Of a DNA stretch of 36,745 bases, positions 15,528-24,451 are shown piece after piece. Source of the stretch: Aphanothece hegewaldii CCALA 016 (lineage in GTDB: Bacteria > Cyanobacteriota > Cyanobacteriia > Cyanobacteriales > Microcystaceae); NCBI RefSeq assembly GCF_003007785.1, contig NZ_PXOH01000040.1, positions 1-36,745 on the forward strand, read 5' to 3'. The position numbers and the translations under genes are program-made. The notes beneath the pieces are model-generated. The model did not search any database and had not been told where the DNA came from. It was given only the letters and a program-made list of their open reading frames with translations. Numbering within the stretch: the first letter of the stretch is position 1; each line of letters opens with the position of its first letter.

Positions 15528-17231
15528 ATGAAAATCCAATCCTTACCACTTGATGTCATTAATTTGATTGCTGCTGGTGAGGTTATTGATTCTCCAGTAG
15601 CAGTCGTTAGAGAATTAGTAGAGAATGCGCTTGATGCAACAGCTAATCGAATCGTGATCTCTATCTATCCTCAATTATGGCGCATCCAAGTGTCTGATAA
15701 TGGCAATGGTATGATCTTAGACGATTTAAAAGTCTGTAGTCAGCCACACAGTACCAGTAAGATTTATAGTCATGATGATTTATGGCGTATTACCAGTTTA
15801 GGATTTAGGGGCGAAGCTTTACACAGTATTGCTCAAGTTGCTGAATTAGAGATTGCTAGTCGTTCGGTATGGGATGATGATTTAGGATGGCGTGTGCGTT
15901 ATACTCCACATGGGGAAATCGAAAATATAACAGCCGCAGCGATCGCATCAGGTACAATTATTACAGTCTCTAACTTGTTTAATAATCTTCCTGTCCGTCG
16001 CAACGCTTTAAGAGCAATTAACCAGCAACTTAAAGGGATACAATCTTTAATTCATCAAGTCGCGTTGTGTCATCCTTCTGTCACGTGGCAAGTAACCCGT
16101 GATGATACACCTTGGTTTAAGATTAGTCCTAGTACGAGTTCTCATCACATTTTACCGCAAATCCTCAAAAGCGTTCATCATACGGATTTACAAGCGTTAA
16201 CTTTAGATATAGAAACTCCTCAAGATGATTGTTCTAATATTCAAAGAACTATTTCTAAAATTGAATTAGTGGTTGGTTTACCTGATCGTTGTCATCGTCA
16301 TCGTCTCGATTGGGTTAAAATTGCAGTTAATGGTCGTATGATCCGTAATTCTGATTTAGAACAGACGATTATTACTGCCTTTGCTAGAACTTTACCACGC
16401 GATCGATATCCTGTCTGTTTCTTACACTTACAAACGTGTCCGAGTTTGATTGATTGGAATAGACACCCGACGAAATCTGAAATATATTTGCAATCTCTTT
16501 CATTTTGGCAAGAACAAATTCAAAATGCCATTGATCAAGCTTTAAAAATTAGTCCTGCAAACCTGAGTACTGCTTTCTATAATACTCGCGTCAGTAATTT
16601 GATTAAAGCAGCAGAGGAGAAAAGTAGCTATCACTTTACACCCACAGCAAAAAGCGAGACGATTAAATCTAAAGATGATTTGGGATTAATCGAATTAATT
16701 GCCGTTGCCCAAGTACGGAATACTTATATTGTAGCGGAACATGACAACGGTTTATGGTTAGTTGAACAACATATTGCACATGAAAGGGTGTTATATGAAA
16801 AGTTACAGGATCATTGGGAGATTATTTCCTTAGAGACTCCAATTATTTTAAAACAACTTAGTGAGCGTCAAGTTGAGCAATTAAAAGAATTAGGATTAGA
16901 AATAGAAACTTTTGGGGAACAACTTTGGGCCGTTCGTAGCGCACCGAAAATGTTATCTGAACGAAATGATTGTAAAGAAGCTTTAATAGAATTAAGTTGG
17001 GGAGGAGATTTAGAAACCGCACAAGTCGCTACAGCGTGTCGAAGTGCTATTAGAAATGGAACTGCTTTAACTTTAGTTGAAATGCAGACAATTTTAAATC
17101 AATGGAAATGTACACGTAATCCTAGAACTTGTCCTCATGGTAGACCCATTTACTTATCTTTGGAAGAGTCTTCCCTGTCTCGTTATTTCCGTCGTCATTG
17201 GGTAATAGGGAAAAGTCACGGAATTAGTTAA
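15528..17231 (+). CDS. mutL: DNA mismatch repair protein MutL
   Basis: This 567-residue protein is the matchmaker ATPase that links mismatch recognition by MutS to strand incision. The N-terminal GHKL ATPase shows VINLIAAGEVIDSPVAVVRELVENALDA, VSDNGNGM, HSTSKI and GFRGEAL. The C-terminal part carries the nicking-endonuclease signatures of MutL proteins in organisms lacking MutH: EQHIAHERVLYE (usually DQHAxxER, here with Glu for the first Asp), ACRSAIRNG and CPHGRPI. It is therefore probably an active, metal-dependent nickase. The ATG is the only good start. A short 42-base gap separates it from the convergent transketolase-like gene. Confidence 0.95.
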   Translation: MKIQSLPLDVINLIAAGEVIDSPVAVVRELVENALDATANRIVISIYPQLWRIQVSDNGNGMILDDLKVCSQPHSTSKIYSHDDLWRITSLGFRGEALHSIAQVAELEIASRSVWDDDLGWRVRYTPHGEIENITAAAIASGTIITVSNLFNNLPVRRNALRAINQQLKGIQSLIHQVALCHPSVTWQVTRDDTPWFKISPSTSSHHILPQILKSVHHTDLQALTLDIETPQDDCSNIQRTISKIELVVGLPDRCHRHRLDWVKIAVNGRMIRNSDLEQTIITAFARTLPRDRYPVCFLHLQTCPSLIDWNRHPTKSEIYLQSLSFWQEQIQNAIDQALKISPANLSTAFYNTRVSNLIKAAEEKSSYHFTPTAKSETIKSKDDLGLIELIAVAQVRNTYIVAEHDNGLWLVEQHIAHERVLYEKLQDHWEIISLETPIILKQLSERQVEQLKELGLEIETFGEQLWAVRSAPKMLSERNDCKEALIELSWGGDLETAQVATACRSAIRNGTALTLVEMQTILNQWKCTRNPRTCPHGRPIYLSLEESSLSRYFRRHWVIGKSHGIS

Positions 17232-17239
17232 ATTAAAAA

Positions 17240-17262
17240 GACCCCGAAAATAGTTCGAGGCC
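17240..17262 (-). terminator. Weak intrinsic terminator of the transketolase-like gene
   Basis: Minus-strand hairpin GGCCTCGAA/TTCGGGGTC (two mismatches) is followed by TTTTTAATTT. It sits in the 42-base gap between convergent mutL and the transketolase-like gene. Confidence 0.4.
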
Positions 17263-17272
17263 TTAGTAAATT

Positions 17273-19192
17273 TTAGCCAATTAACTCTTTAACTTTCTTG
17301 ATCACGCCAACAGGGTCTATTCCTTGATGGGGGTATTGTTCCCAAAGACCACCGCAACCTTCATGATGAGTACCGAGATAAGCATATTTTGGTGTGTAAC
17401 CCCGTTCGAGTAACCAAGACCCCATACGCGAACCTAAACCAGTCCGACGGTTGAAGGCTTCAGTTACAATGACAAAAGATGATTTACCAATTTTGGCCAT
17501 CGTTTCTTCATCAATCATATTTAGGGTGGGTTTATTAATTAAACCGACATCGATACCTTCTTGTTTTAACCGTTCAACCGCATCTAAAGCACGATACAAA
17601 GCATCACCAAAACTAACGATATAACCTGCGGTTCCTTCACGGATAACTTCATCTTTTCCGGGGGTAAAGGTATAACCTTCACCATAGAAAGGTGTACCGT
17701 CTTCTTTTAGGATATTCGGTGTTTTAGAACGAGTCGAGAAGATAAACCGTAAACCGGGGTTAGTAAAAACAGCTTCAACAACCGCCGTCATTTGGGCTGC
17801 ATCAGCAGGAAAATACAAACGAGTTGGATAACCATCATCTAACCCATTATCGGCAAACATATTATTGATACCGAAGTGACAGGTATTATCAGCCATATCA
17901 TCGATACCCGCATGGGAAAAATGACACAATAGGTTAGAAAAGTTTAACCGCGCCATCGTAATTTCAGAAATACACATCTCTAAAAACGCGCTAAAGGTGG
18001 CAAAAATCCCCTGTTTGCCTTCTTCCATACCAAAACCCGCAGCCGCCGACAGGTTTCCCCGTTCCATAATACCGCCACTAACGAAGATTTCGGGGTTTGC
18101 GGCGTGAATTTTATTTAAACCGCAAGAACCTTCTAAGTCGCTATCGATGACTAAAACGCTTTTTTTGCGTTCTTCGGGACTCATGCGGGCAAGAATTGAT
18201 ACAACTGCATCACCGAAGACGTTACGGTTAGATCCCCAGTTGTCGCCCGAACCGATAAAAGTATAATTATTTTTAGGGGTTGGAATCGATCGCAGAACAT
18301 CGGCCGCCGCCGTTAAACCGCGAGATTCAAGATAGGGTAGAGCAAGCTTGACAGAAATGACATCATGACCATGTGTCGAGCCTTCTAATCCTTCGATCCC
18401 CACGCACATTTTACGCTTGTTAATGACGGCAACAGGTCCGGGGGTATTAATGGCTTGAATAATACGGCTGTAGAGGTCGTCTAGGTCTTCCCCATCGCCT
18501 TCTAGAATGGTTAGTCCATGACCGCCGAGGGTTTTTTTCAGGTCGTAGCCAGGGAGATAGCCAGAGGGATGACCTGCGATCGTCACATCATTATCATCAA
18601 TTAGTAATTTAACATTTAGTCCGTGAGCGACTGCCATTCTTGCGGCTTCCGCGTCGTTTCCTTCTTGTTGAGAACCGTCAGAACCGAGACAGAAAACGGT
18701 TTTAGTGGGGTTAGCAAAAGCAACACCATTAATATAGGGCCACATATGCCCTAAACGACCTGAACTAAATTGTACACCTTTGGTTAAGCCGAGTTCGGGG
18801 TGTCCAGGTAAAGTAGAATTCGCTTCCCGATAGTGCATTAGTTGTTCGGCGCTTAGATGACCTTTAAGGACGGACATTAAGTATTGTGTAGCGACGCGGT
18901 GTCCTGCTTCATCGAAGAAAGTCTGCACAAATTGGTCGGGACTACCTCTAAAAAGTGCATCCAAAATCACGACTTCAGGTACTGTATCATAAGGGCCACC
19001 CGTATGACCGCCTACGCCTCTAGCTGCGCCTGTTGCGGTAAAAAATACGATCGCATCCCGACAAAGTTGGATATTTGCCTTTAAATCGGCTTTTTGAGCG
19101 TCAGTTAGAGTAGAACTGCTCGGATCTAATTTAATCTCTTTATATGCGCCTAAATCAATCGGAAAGGTTACGGGTTCTTGTGCTACGGTCAT
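17273..19192 (-). CDS. Transketolase-like thiamine-diphosphate enzyme (non-canonical)
   Basis: This 639-residue protein has the transketolase domain order (TPP-binding, pyrimidine-binding, C-terminal) but is clearly not the usual Calvin-cycle TktA. N-terminal landmarks are GGHTGGPYDTVPEV (from 61), SSGRLGHM, a ThDP/Mg signature GSDG (170-173) ending in DDND (199-202) where typical enzymes have GDG...DDN, and HPSGYLPGYD. The pyrimidine domain includes DSDLEGSCGLNK and SHAGIDDMADNTCHFGINN. The C-terminal domain includes VTEAFNRRTGLGS and HHEGCGGLWEQYPHQGIDPVGV. It presumably transfers two-carbon units between sugars or a related ketol donor, but its substrate is not established. ATG 19192 has AGGA about 12 bases upstream and is chosen over GTG 19195. 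Confidence 0.75.
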   Translation of the reverse strand: MTVAQEPVTFPIDLGAYKEIKLDPSSSTLTDAQKADLKANIQLCRDAIVFFTATGAARGVGGHTGGPYDTVPEVVILDALFRGSPDQFVQTFFDEAGHRVATQYLMSVLKGHLSAEQLMHYREANSTLPGHPELGLTKGVQFSSGRLGHMWPYINGVAFANPTKTVFCLGSDGSQQEGNDAEAARMAVAHGLNVKLLIDDNDVTIAGHPSGYLPGYDLKKTLGGHGLTILEGDGEDLDDLYSRIIQAINTPGPVAVINKRKMCVGIEGLEGSTHGHDVISVKLALPYLESRGLTAAADVLRSIPTPKNNYTFIGSGDNWGSNRNVFGDAVVSILARMSPEERKKSVLVIDSDLEGSCGLNKIHAANPEIFVSGGIMERGNLSAAAGFGMEEGKQGIFATFSAFLEMCISEITMARLNFSNLLCHFSHAGIDDMADNTCHFGINNMFADNGLDDGYPTRLYFPADAAQMTAVVEAVFTNPGLRFIFSTRSKTPNILKEDGTPFYGEGYTFTPGKDEVIREGTAGYIVSFGDALYRALDAVERLKQEGIDVGLINKPTLNMIDEETMAKIGKSSFVIVTEAFNRRTGLGSRMGSWLLERGYTPKYAYLGTHHEGCGGLWEQYPHQGIDPVGVIKKVKELIG

Positions 19193-19232
19193 CACTCAAT
19201 CATCCTAATTTTTTGATAACTGCCAATTTTAG

Positions 19233-19262
19233 CGGGCTACGACTAATAAATTAGTTAGCCCG
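19233..19262. repeat. Strong intergenic hairpin
   Basis: CGGGCTA (19233-19239) pairs with TAGCCCG (19256-19262); inside, ACTAA and TTAGT also pair with a bulge between. It lies in the 181-base gap between the ADA-like gene and the transketolase-like gene, both minus strand. No T-run follows, so it may be an attenuator, a processing site or a mobile palindrome. Confidence 0.5.
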
Positions 19263-19373
19263 GATCTTCCCTAAAATCTACCATGAACAGCCTGCCATAA
19301 GGACAAGCTGTTGCAAGAAAAATAGTTGATCACTTTTGGCTTAAATGGCGACTTCGACAGGTTTAAGACCATT

Positions 19374-20417
19374 CTAGAAGGGTAATAATTGCTTTTCGTC
19401 TTGGGGTTTTTGCAATAATCCCGTTAACATAGAAGCGGGACGTTTGCCATAAGGCCAAGCAAAGGCATGACGGAAGGCTGCATCTTGACAAGCTTCGAGT
19501 TGTTGAAAGTCAATAACGTTATGAGTTAAAAGATTTTCATATTCAAAGGGAAGACGCACGTTATGAAGTCCAGCATTATCGGTACAAATGGCGATGTCTA
19601 CACCTGCATCAAAACAACGATCAAAAACAGTTTTGAGATCAGATATATTTTTTAATGTTCCTGTTTTAAGATAAGTGGTCGGACAAACTTCTAAACATTG
19701 GTTGAGTTGTGCGACTTCTTTTAAGAGTTCTGGATATTTTAAGGGAATTTGGATTCCATGTCCAATTCGCATTAGATAGGGTAATAATTCAGGATAACAA
19801 CCGTTAGTCGTTTCAAAAAGATGACCAGTAGTTTTTAGTCCAAGCGATCGCGCATAACGATATAATCCGATAAATTCATCTAATCTTTCTGCGATATGAG
19901 CATCACCCCCCGCAATATCGATCGCACAAACATATTCTCTCATTTGAGAGGCTAAATCTACGATCGCTTTATTCACTTCATAGGGTAAACGAGAGTGTAT
20001 ACATAGAATTTGACTGGTTACAATGGGATATTCTTTGACATGAGATGATTGTCCGACAATTTCAACAATCATTTGCATTTGAGAGATCCGTTCTGAGGGG
20101 CTTAAAGCTTCATCCGTTCTATAATATGGCGTATAGCGTAATTCTAAATAAGCCAAATTTTCAAAGATATAGGCTCCTCGAATCAAACGATAGATAAAAT
20201 AAGGAAGAGCTTGAGGAGTTTGTACACTTTCGACCAGTGTATGTAATTCTAAATACTCATCTAAACTACTCCGTTCACGGGTATAATACTCCTCAAATTC
20301 TGAATATTCGGGAAAATCTTGAGCCTTACTTAATTGATAACGTTGAAAGTAACCCCAGAGAATCCGAGGTACTACTGACCCACCTAAATGACGGTGTAAC
20401 TCGGCATACAAAGCCAT
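19374..20417 (-). CDS. Adenosine-deaminase-family amidohydrolase with altered active site
   Basis: This 347-residue TIM-barrel metal hydrolase resembles adenosine deaminase. Matching elements are the zinc pair His8-x-His10 (ELHRHLGGS), His199 and Glu202 (TTGHLFE, where ADA has HAGE), His220 (RIGHGIQ), CPTTYLKTG and Asp280 in ICTDNAGLHN. Two positions differ from true ADA: the Asp after the His pair (HLDG) is Gly12, and the second Asp of the STDDP-like motif, which contacts the purine ring, is Asn281. Metal and general-base residues remain, so catalysis is likely but the substrate may not be adenosine. A strong GGAGG stands just before the ATG. It is followed by the transketolase-like gene on the same strand after 181 bases. 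Confidence 0.75.
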   Translation of the reverse strand: MALYAELHRHLGGSVVPRILWGYFQRYQLSKAQDFPEYSEFEEYYTRERSSLDEYLELHTLVESVQTPQALPYFIYRLIRGAYIFENLAYLELRYTPYYRTDEALSPSERISQMQMIVEIVGQSSHVKEYPIVTSQILCIHSRLPYEVNKAIVDLASQMREYVCAIDIAGGDAHIAERLDEFIGLYRYARSLGLKTTGHLFETTNGCYPELLPYLMRIGHGIQIPLKYPELLKEVAQLNQCLEVCPTTYLKTGTLKNISDLKTVFDRCFDAGVDIAICTDNAGLHNVRLPFEYENLLTHNVIDFQQLEACQDAAFRHAFAWPYGKRPASMLTGLLQKPQDEKQLLPF

Positions 20418-20419
20418 AG

Positions 20420-21135
20420 TATCCTCCTACCCGTTTGCTTTACTTTAACTATAACGAAAATTTCTCAAACTATGTTAAGAGTTATTAATTTTAGGGAAAA
20501 AGACTATTGCACAGAGGCGACTTTTTGCTCTTATGTAATAAGATCAGTGATTCCTAAGAATCGAAGACCGAATTAGGTGATAGAGGAAAAAGGACATCAA
20601 AAAAGGATTTAGTTACATTCAGATCGATCGTTAGTAAATTCACTTTGAGAAAGATCGCACATTTACCCACTTCACGTTCCTACTGATGCTCAAAGGATGA
20701 TATAGTGATTGACTTTAAGAGGAAATAACTTGTGCCAACTCAGTTAACTGAAGGATGATTGAAGACTCTTACTATCGAACAAGAGTAAAAATTGGTTGCT
20801 TACTTTAGATAAATACCTACTTTGTCCATCAATAAATTTAGACAATGTCTGTCTTGAGAAGGTTTGAAAGATAAATGATCCGTGACTTTCGGAGTATTGT
20901 TTTAATTTTAGTTGATACAGAAGGTGGCAAGAGACATATCATTAAATTTCTCAATCAGATCACAGTGACTCAAAATAAACTCAACGTCTTAAATACTCCA
21001 TTTTTTTGATAGCTGATCAATTCTCAAAACTTTTTTGTGACAATTGAGAAAATTTGGGTTATATTTTTGATATGATCAATTGGTAAAATAAAACTAATTG
21101 ACAGTTAGTCAAAAACAAGGAAAATTTGAAACGTC
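20420..21135. other. Long intergenic region upstream of cyAbrB
   Basis: These 716 bases hold no convincing gene. A 44-codon frame at 20875-21009 (MIRDFRSIVLILVDTEGG...) has an ATG directly after an in-frame stop and no recognised relative. Another short frame near 20755 is shorter still. The 3' part is AT-rich with TATGAT at 21071-21076 as a possible -10 about 60 bases before the cyAbrB ATG, followed by an imperfect palindrome around AACTAATTGACAGTTAG. The region may carry decayed coding sequence or a small RNA; neither can be shown here. Confidence 0.5.
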
Positions 21136-21531
21136 ATGACTGACATCTCATCGACTCCATTAACAGGAAAAGCTCTCCTTCAAAAAGTAAAAGAGCTTGC
21201 TCACTTACCTCGTCGTGAAACAGCAAAACGCTGTGGCTACTACTCAGTTACAAAAGATGGTCAAACCCGCGTCAATTTAACTGATTTTTATGATGCTGTC
21301 TTAGGTGCGAAAGGCGTTCCCCTTGATCCTGATGGAATAAAAGACGGTCGCGGTCGGGAACCTACATTCCGCGTTAGTGTTCATAAAAATGGACAAATCG
21401 TCATTGGTTCAACCTACACTGAGCAGATGGGTTTAAAACCGGGTGATGAATTTGAGATTAAGTTAGGTTACAAGCATATTCATCTCAAGCAAGTTGAAAG
21501 CTCTGGGGAAGTTGAAGAAGAAGCGGCATAA
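21136..21531 (+). CDS. cyAbrB-type transcriptional regulator
   Basis: This 131-residue protein belongs to the cyanobacterial AbrB-like family, global regulators of carbon/nitrogen balance, hydrogenase and toxin genes. Unlike Bacillus AbrB, the swapped-hairpin DNA-binding fold lies at the C-terminus: PTFRVSVHKNGQIVIGSTYTEQMGLKPGDEFEIKLG (about residues 75-110), followed by an acidic tail. The N-terminal half has the family-specific LTGKALLQKVKELAHLPRRETAKRCGYY. Whether it is the cyAbrB1 or cyAbrB2 type cannot be decided with confidence. It has an unusually long upstream region (716 bases), suggesting complex control. Confidence 0.9.
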   Translation: MTDISSTPLTGKALLQKVKELAHLPRRETAKRCGYYSVTKDGQTRVNLTDFYDAVLGAKGVPLDPDGIKDGRGREPTFRVSVHKNGQIVIGSTYTEQMGLKPGDEFEIKLGYKHIHLKQVESSGEVEEEAA

Positions 21532-21790
21532 AAAAGCTCGGCTATTCAAAGACTGGTACTCTTTGTCTAACCGAAGATTCAGATAAAATCAATTTTTCCC
21601 AATTCTAACTCTTATCTCTATCTATCTACAAACCATTAGGGTCATATTTCAGAAAACTGACTTTTTTTGTCGAACTGAAGATGACCCAGTGGTTGCTCAA
21701 GTGGTATAATGAAGAGTTTATTTTCTTTTTTGGTCACAACAAACCCTAAAATTTGGCAAAATAGAGGAATAAACCGCAGCAAAATTCCCC

Positions 21791-23275
21791 ATGTTACTAA
21801 AGAATATCTTTAACCCACCTCAAAACCAATGGCGTACTAAAATTATTGGGCAATTTGAAGCCGTAGTCGGAAAAGATGGGGTAGTACGTCGCAAAGATGA
21901 GCTTTTGACCTATGAATGTGACGGAATTACGGGATATCGTCAACGTCCCGCATTAGTCGTGTTGCCTCGCACAACCGAACAAGTCGCCGCAGTTGTGAAA
22001 ATCTGTCATGAAAACGAGATACCTTGGGTAGCTAGAGGTGCGGGTACGGGTTTATCGGGTGGTGCATTACCTTTAGAAGACGGGGTTTTAATTGTGACTG
22101 CCCGCATGAAACAAATTTTAAAAGTAGACTTAGATAATCAAAGAGTCATTGTACAGCCAGGTGTGATTAATAACTGGGTGACTCAAGCGGTTAACGGTGC
22201 TGGATTTTATTACGCACCAGATCCCTCCAGTCAGATCATTTGTTCTATTGGGGGCAACGTTGCCGAAAACTCAGGAGGAGTTCACTGTCTTAAATATGGT
22301 GTCACAACCAATCATGTTTTAGGACTCAAGTTAGTCATTCCCGATGGTTCAATTATAGATGTGGGTGGCCCAGTTCAGGAAATGCCAGGATATGATCTAA
22401 CAGGGTTGTTTGTTGGGAGTGAAGGAACATTAGGAATAGCCACAGAAATTACCATTAGCATTCTCAAAGTACCTGAGTCCATTTGTGTACTCCTAGCAGA
22501 CTTTACCAGTATAGAAGCCGCAGGACAATCAGTAGCCGATATTATCAGTGCGGGTATTATCCCTGCTGGTATGGAAATTATGGATAATCTCAGTATCAAT
22601 GCGGTTGAAGATGTAGTCGCAACTGGATGTTATCCGAGGGATGCAGATTCTATTTTATTGGTTGAATTAGACGGTTTAGCGGTGGAAGTCGCAGCTAATA
22701 AAAAACGAGTCGCCGAAATTTGTCAAACAAACGGAGCAAGAAGTCTAACAAGTGCCAATGATGCCGAAACTCGTTATAAACTGTGGAAAGGACGTAAAGC
22801 CGCTTTTGCCGCAGCAGGAAAAGTCAGCGCTAATTATTTTGTCCAAGATGGGGTTATTCCGCGAACTCAACTCGTCAATGTTTTACGAGAAATTAATCAT
22901 CTGAGTGAAAAATATGGCTATCGTGTTGCCAACGTTTTTCATGCAGGAGATGGGAACTTACATCCATTAATTCTTTACGATAACAAAGTAGCAGGAGCCT
23001 GGGAAGAAGTGGAAGAATTAGGCGGCGAAATTCTGAAACTTTGTGTAAAATCGGGAGGAAGCTTATCGGGTGAGCATGGTATTGGCATTGATAAGAATTG
23101 TTATATGCCAGAAATGTTTAATGAGATTGATTTAGAAACAATGCAGTACATTCGTAGCTGTTTTAATCCTAAAGGGTTAGCCAACCCTGGTAAAATGTTT
23201 CCCACCCCGCGTACTTGTGGAGAAGCTGCCAATGCCAGAAAGTTAGAAGAATTTAAGGACGCAGAATTATATTAG
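21791..23275 (+). CDS. glcD: Glycolate dehydrogenase FAD subunit GlcD
   Basis: This enzyme oxidises glycolate to glyoxylate, the entry step of cyanobacterial photorespiration, passing electrons to a membrane acceptor. The 494-residue protein has an N-terminal FAD-binding type 4 domain: PRTTEQVAAVVKICHENEIPWVARGAGTGLSGGA (about 58-92), PGVINNWV, YAPDPSSQIICSIGGNVAENSGG and GLFVGSEGTLGI. The C-terminal FAD-linked oxidase domain contains VFHAGDGNLHPLILYD and GGSLSGEHGIGIDK. Length and motifs match GlcD. D-lactate dehydrogenases share the fold, so substrate choice rests on overall similarity. No glcE or glcF gene is adjacent. Confidence 0.88.
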   Translation: MLLKNIFNPPQNQWRTKIIGQFEAVVGKDGVVRRKDELLTYECDGITGYRQRPALVVLPRTTEQVAAVVKICHENEIPWVARGAGTGLSGGALPLEDGVLIVTARMKQILKVDLDNQRVIVQPGVINNWVTQAVNGAGFYYAPDPSSQIICSIGGNVAENSGGVHCLKYGVTTNHVLGLKLVIPDGSIIDVGGPVQEMPGYDLTGLFVGSEGTLGIATEITISILKVPESICVLLADFTSIEAAGQSVADIISAGIIPAGMEIMDNLSINAVEDVVATGCYPRDADSILLVELDGLAVEVAANKKRVAEICQTNGARSLTSANDAETRYKLWKGRKAAFAAAGKVSANYFVQDGVIPRTQLVNVLREINHLSEKYGYRVANVFHAGDGNLHPLILYDNKVAGAWEEVEELGGEILKLCVKSGGSLSGEHGIGIDKNCYMPEMFNEIDLETMQYIRSCFNPKGLANPGKMFPTPRTCGEAANARKLEEFKDAELY

Positions 23276-23619
23276 GGGCTTGAAATATTTAGGTTTTAGC
23301 TCGTGTAGACGCGAATTAAGGCAAGGTAAGACACGTTTTGGTTTCCAAAGCCTTAGATGATTTTGAGGAATTAAATTTTAATAATATATAAAGGATAATA
23401 TGTCAAGACCAATGATAAAAATCTTAATCTAAAAATGAAAGAGTTTCACAAAATTTTCAGGCTTCATTAAAGAGTAATCAGCCCGTCAATCATTCTATAC
23501 ATTTTGTAATTTAAACTTTACTTGGTACCCTTGTCAGAGTAAGATTTCATCGATGTACAATTGAGCATTTCTTAGTTTGTACTAAAAACTCATCTATTTG
23601 TAACAAAAGGAAACAATTT
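23276..23619. other. Intergenic region and leader of psaF
   Basis: These 344 bases are AT-rich, without a gene. A ribosome site AAAGGAAAC stands 9 bases before the psaF ATG. I looked for light-response (HLR1-like) motifs and found only a weak candidate in the reverse strand near 23500-23520, not enough to annotate. Transcription probably starts in the last 150 bases. Confidence 0.5.
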
Positions 23620-24108
23620 ATGCGACGGTTGTTGGCTTTAGTTCTAGTTGTTACTCTTTGGTTTGGTTTTGCTCCTTCAGCAAATGCGGCTTACTCTAAT
23701 TTAACGCCTTGTAGTGAATCGCAAGCATTTCTCGCCAAAGCTAAACTATACCGCAATACCACAGACGATCCAAACTCAGGTACTAATCGGGCTGTCCGCT
23801 ATTCAGAAGCTCTTTGCGGACCCGAAGGCTACCCCCACCTTATTACAGATGGGAACCTAGCTCATTTCGGAGATTTTGCGATTCCTAGCATCCTCTTTCT
23901 TTATATTGCAGGTTGGATCGGTTGGGTTGGTCGTGCTTATCTAATTGACATTAAAAAAGGTAAAGATACTGAAATGAAGGAAATTATCATTGATGTTCCT
24001 TTAGCTATCAGTAAAATGCTCACAGGTTTTATTTGGCCTGTGGCAGCACTCCAAGAATTTACCTCTGGCAAATTAGTCGCTAAAGACGCTCCTGTTTCGC
24101 CTCGCTAA
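23620..24108 (+). CDS. psaF: Photosystem I subunit III (PsaF)
   Basis: PsaF is a lumen-exposed, membrane-anchored photosystem I subunit lying near the donor side; in cyanobacteria it is dispensable for electron donation but conserved. The 162-residue precursor has a cleavable signal peptide MRRLLALVLVVTLWFGFAPS ending in NA (mature AYSNLTPC). Conserved Cys pairs are in LTPCSES and EALCGPEGYPHL, then DGNLAHFGDFAIPSILFLYIAGWIGWVGRAYL with the membrane helix, and a C-terminal helix IDVPLAISKMLTGFIWPVAA. psaJ follows 53 bases later, the classical psaFJ operon. Confidence 0.98.
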   Translation: MRRLLALVLVVTLWFGFAPSANAAYSNLTPCSESQAFLAKAKLYRNTTDDPNSGTNRAVRYSEALCGPEGYPHLITDGNLAHFGDFAIPSILFLYIAGWIGWVGRAYLIDIKKGKDTEMKEIIIDVPLAISKMLTGFIWPVAALQEFTSGKLVAKDAPVSPR

Positions 24109-24161
24109 TTGCTTTAACTTTCGTTTTTTTTAGTTAACCTTTTTTTTTGGAGAACTCAATC

Positions 24162-24293
24162 ATGGATGGTTTGCCTAAATTTTTATCAACTGCCCCAGTT
24201 TTGATTATGGCATTGTTAACGGTTACAGCCGGAATCTTAATCGAATTCAACCGTTTTTACCCTGATTTATTGTTTCATCCTTTAGCCAAGTAG
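24162..24293 (+). CDS. psaJ: Photosystem I subunit IX (PsaJ)
   Basis: This small 43-residue single-helix subunit begins MDGLPKFLSTAPVLIMALLT, continues TAGILIEFNRFYPDLLFHP and ends LAK. It binds pigments at the edge of photosystem I and contacts PsaF. GGAGA lies about 9 bases before the ATG. The sequence is typical of the family throughout. It forms an operon with psaF and is followed by a strong terminator. Confidence 0.96.
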   Translation: MDGLPKFLSTAPVLIMALLTVTAGILIEFNRFYPDLLFHPLAK

Positions 24294-24335
24294 AGTTAGT
24301 AGGTAGAGACTAAATCACTTAAAAGATTTATTCAA

Positions 24336-24384
24336 AGCTGGTAGAAAAGATCTTAATCTTGGGAGCTTTTTCTATCAGCTTTTT
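24336..24384 (+). terminator. Intrinsic terminator of psaFJ
   Basis: AGCTGGTAGAAAA (24336-24348) pairs with TTTTCTATCAGCT (24368-24380, one G-T wobble); the 3' arm is followed by TTTT. It lies 43 bases after psaJ. Confidence 0.85.
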
Positions 24385-24451
24385 GACACTTCTACCACAA
24401 AAGAGCTTTTCTTCTACGTCTATAATCGAGCAGTCTTTAAAGATAGCAATT

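Noticed and set aside
23500..23520. HLR1-like light-response motif upstream of psaF
   Set aside because: The two half-sites match the consensus poorly and spacing is off; too weak to annotate.
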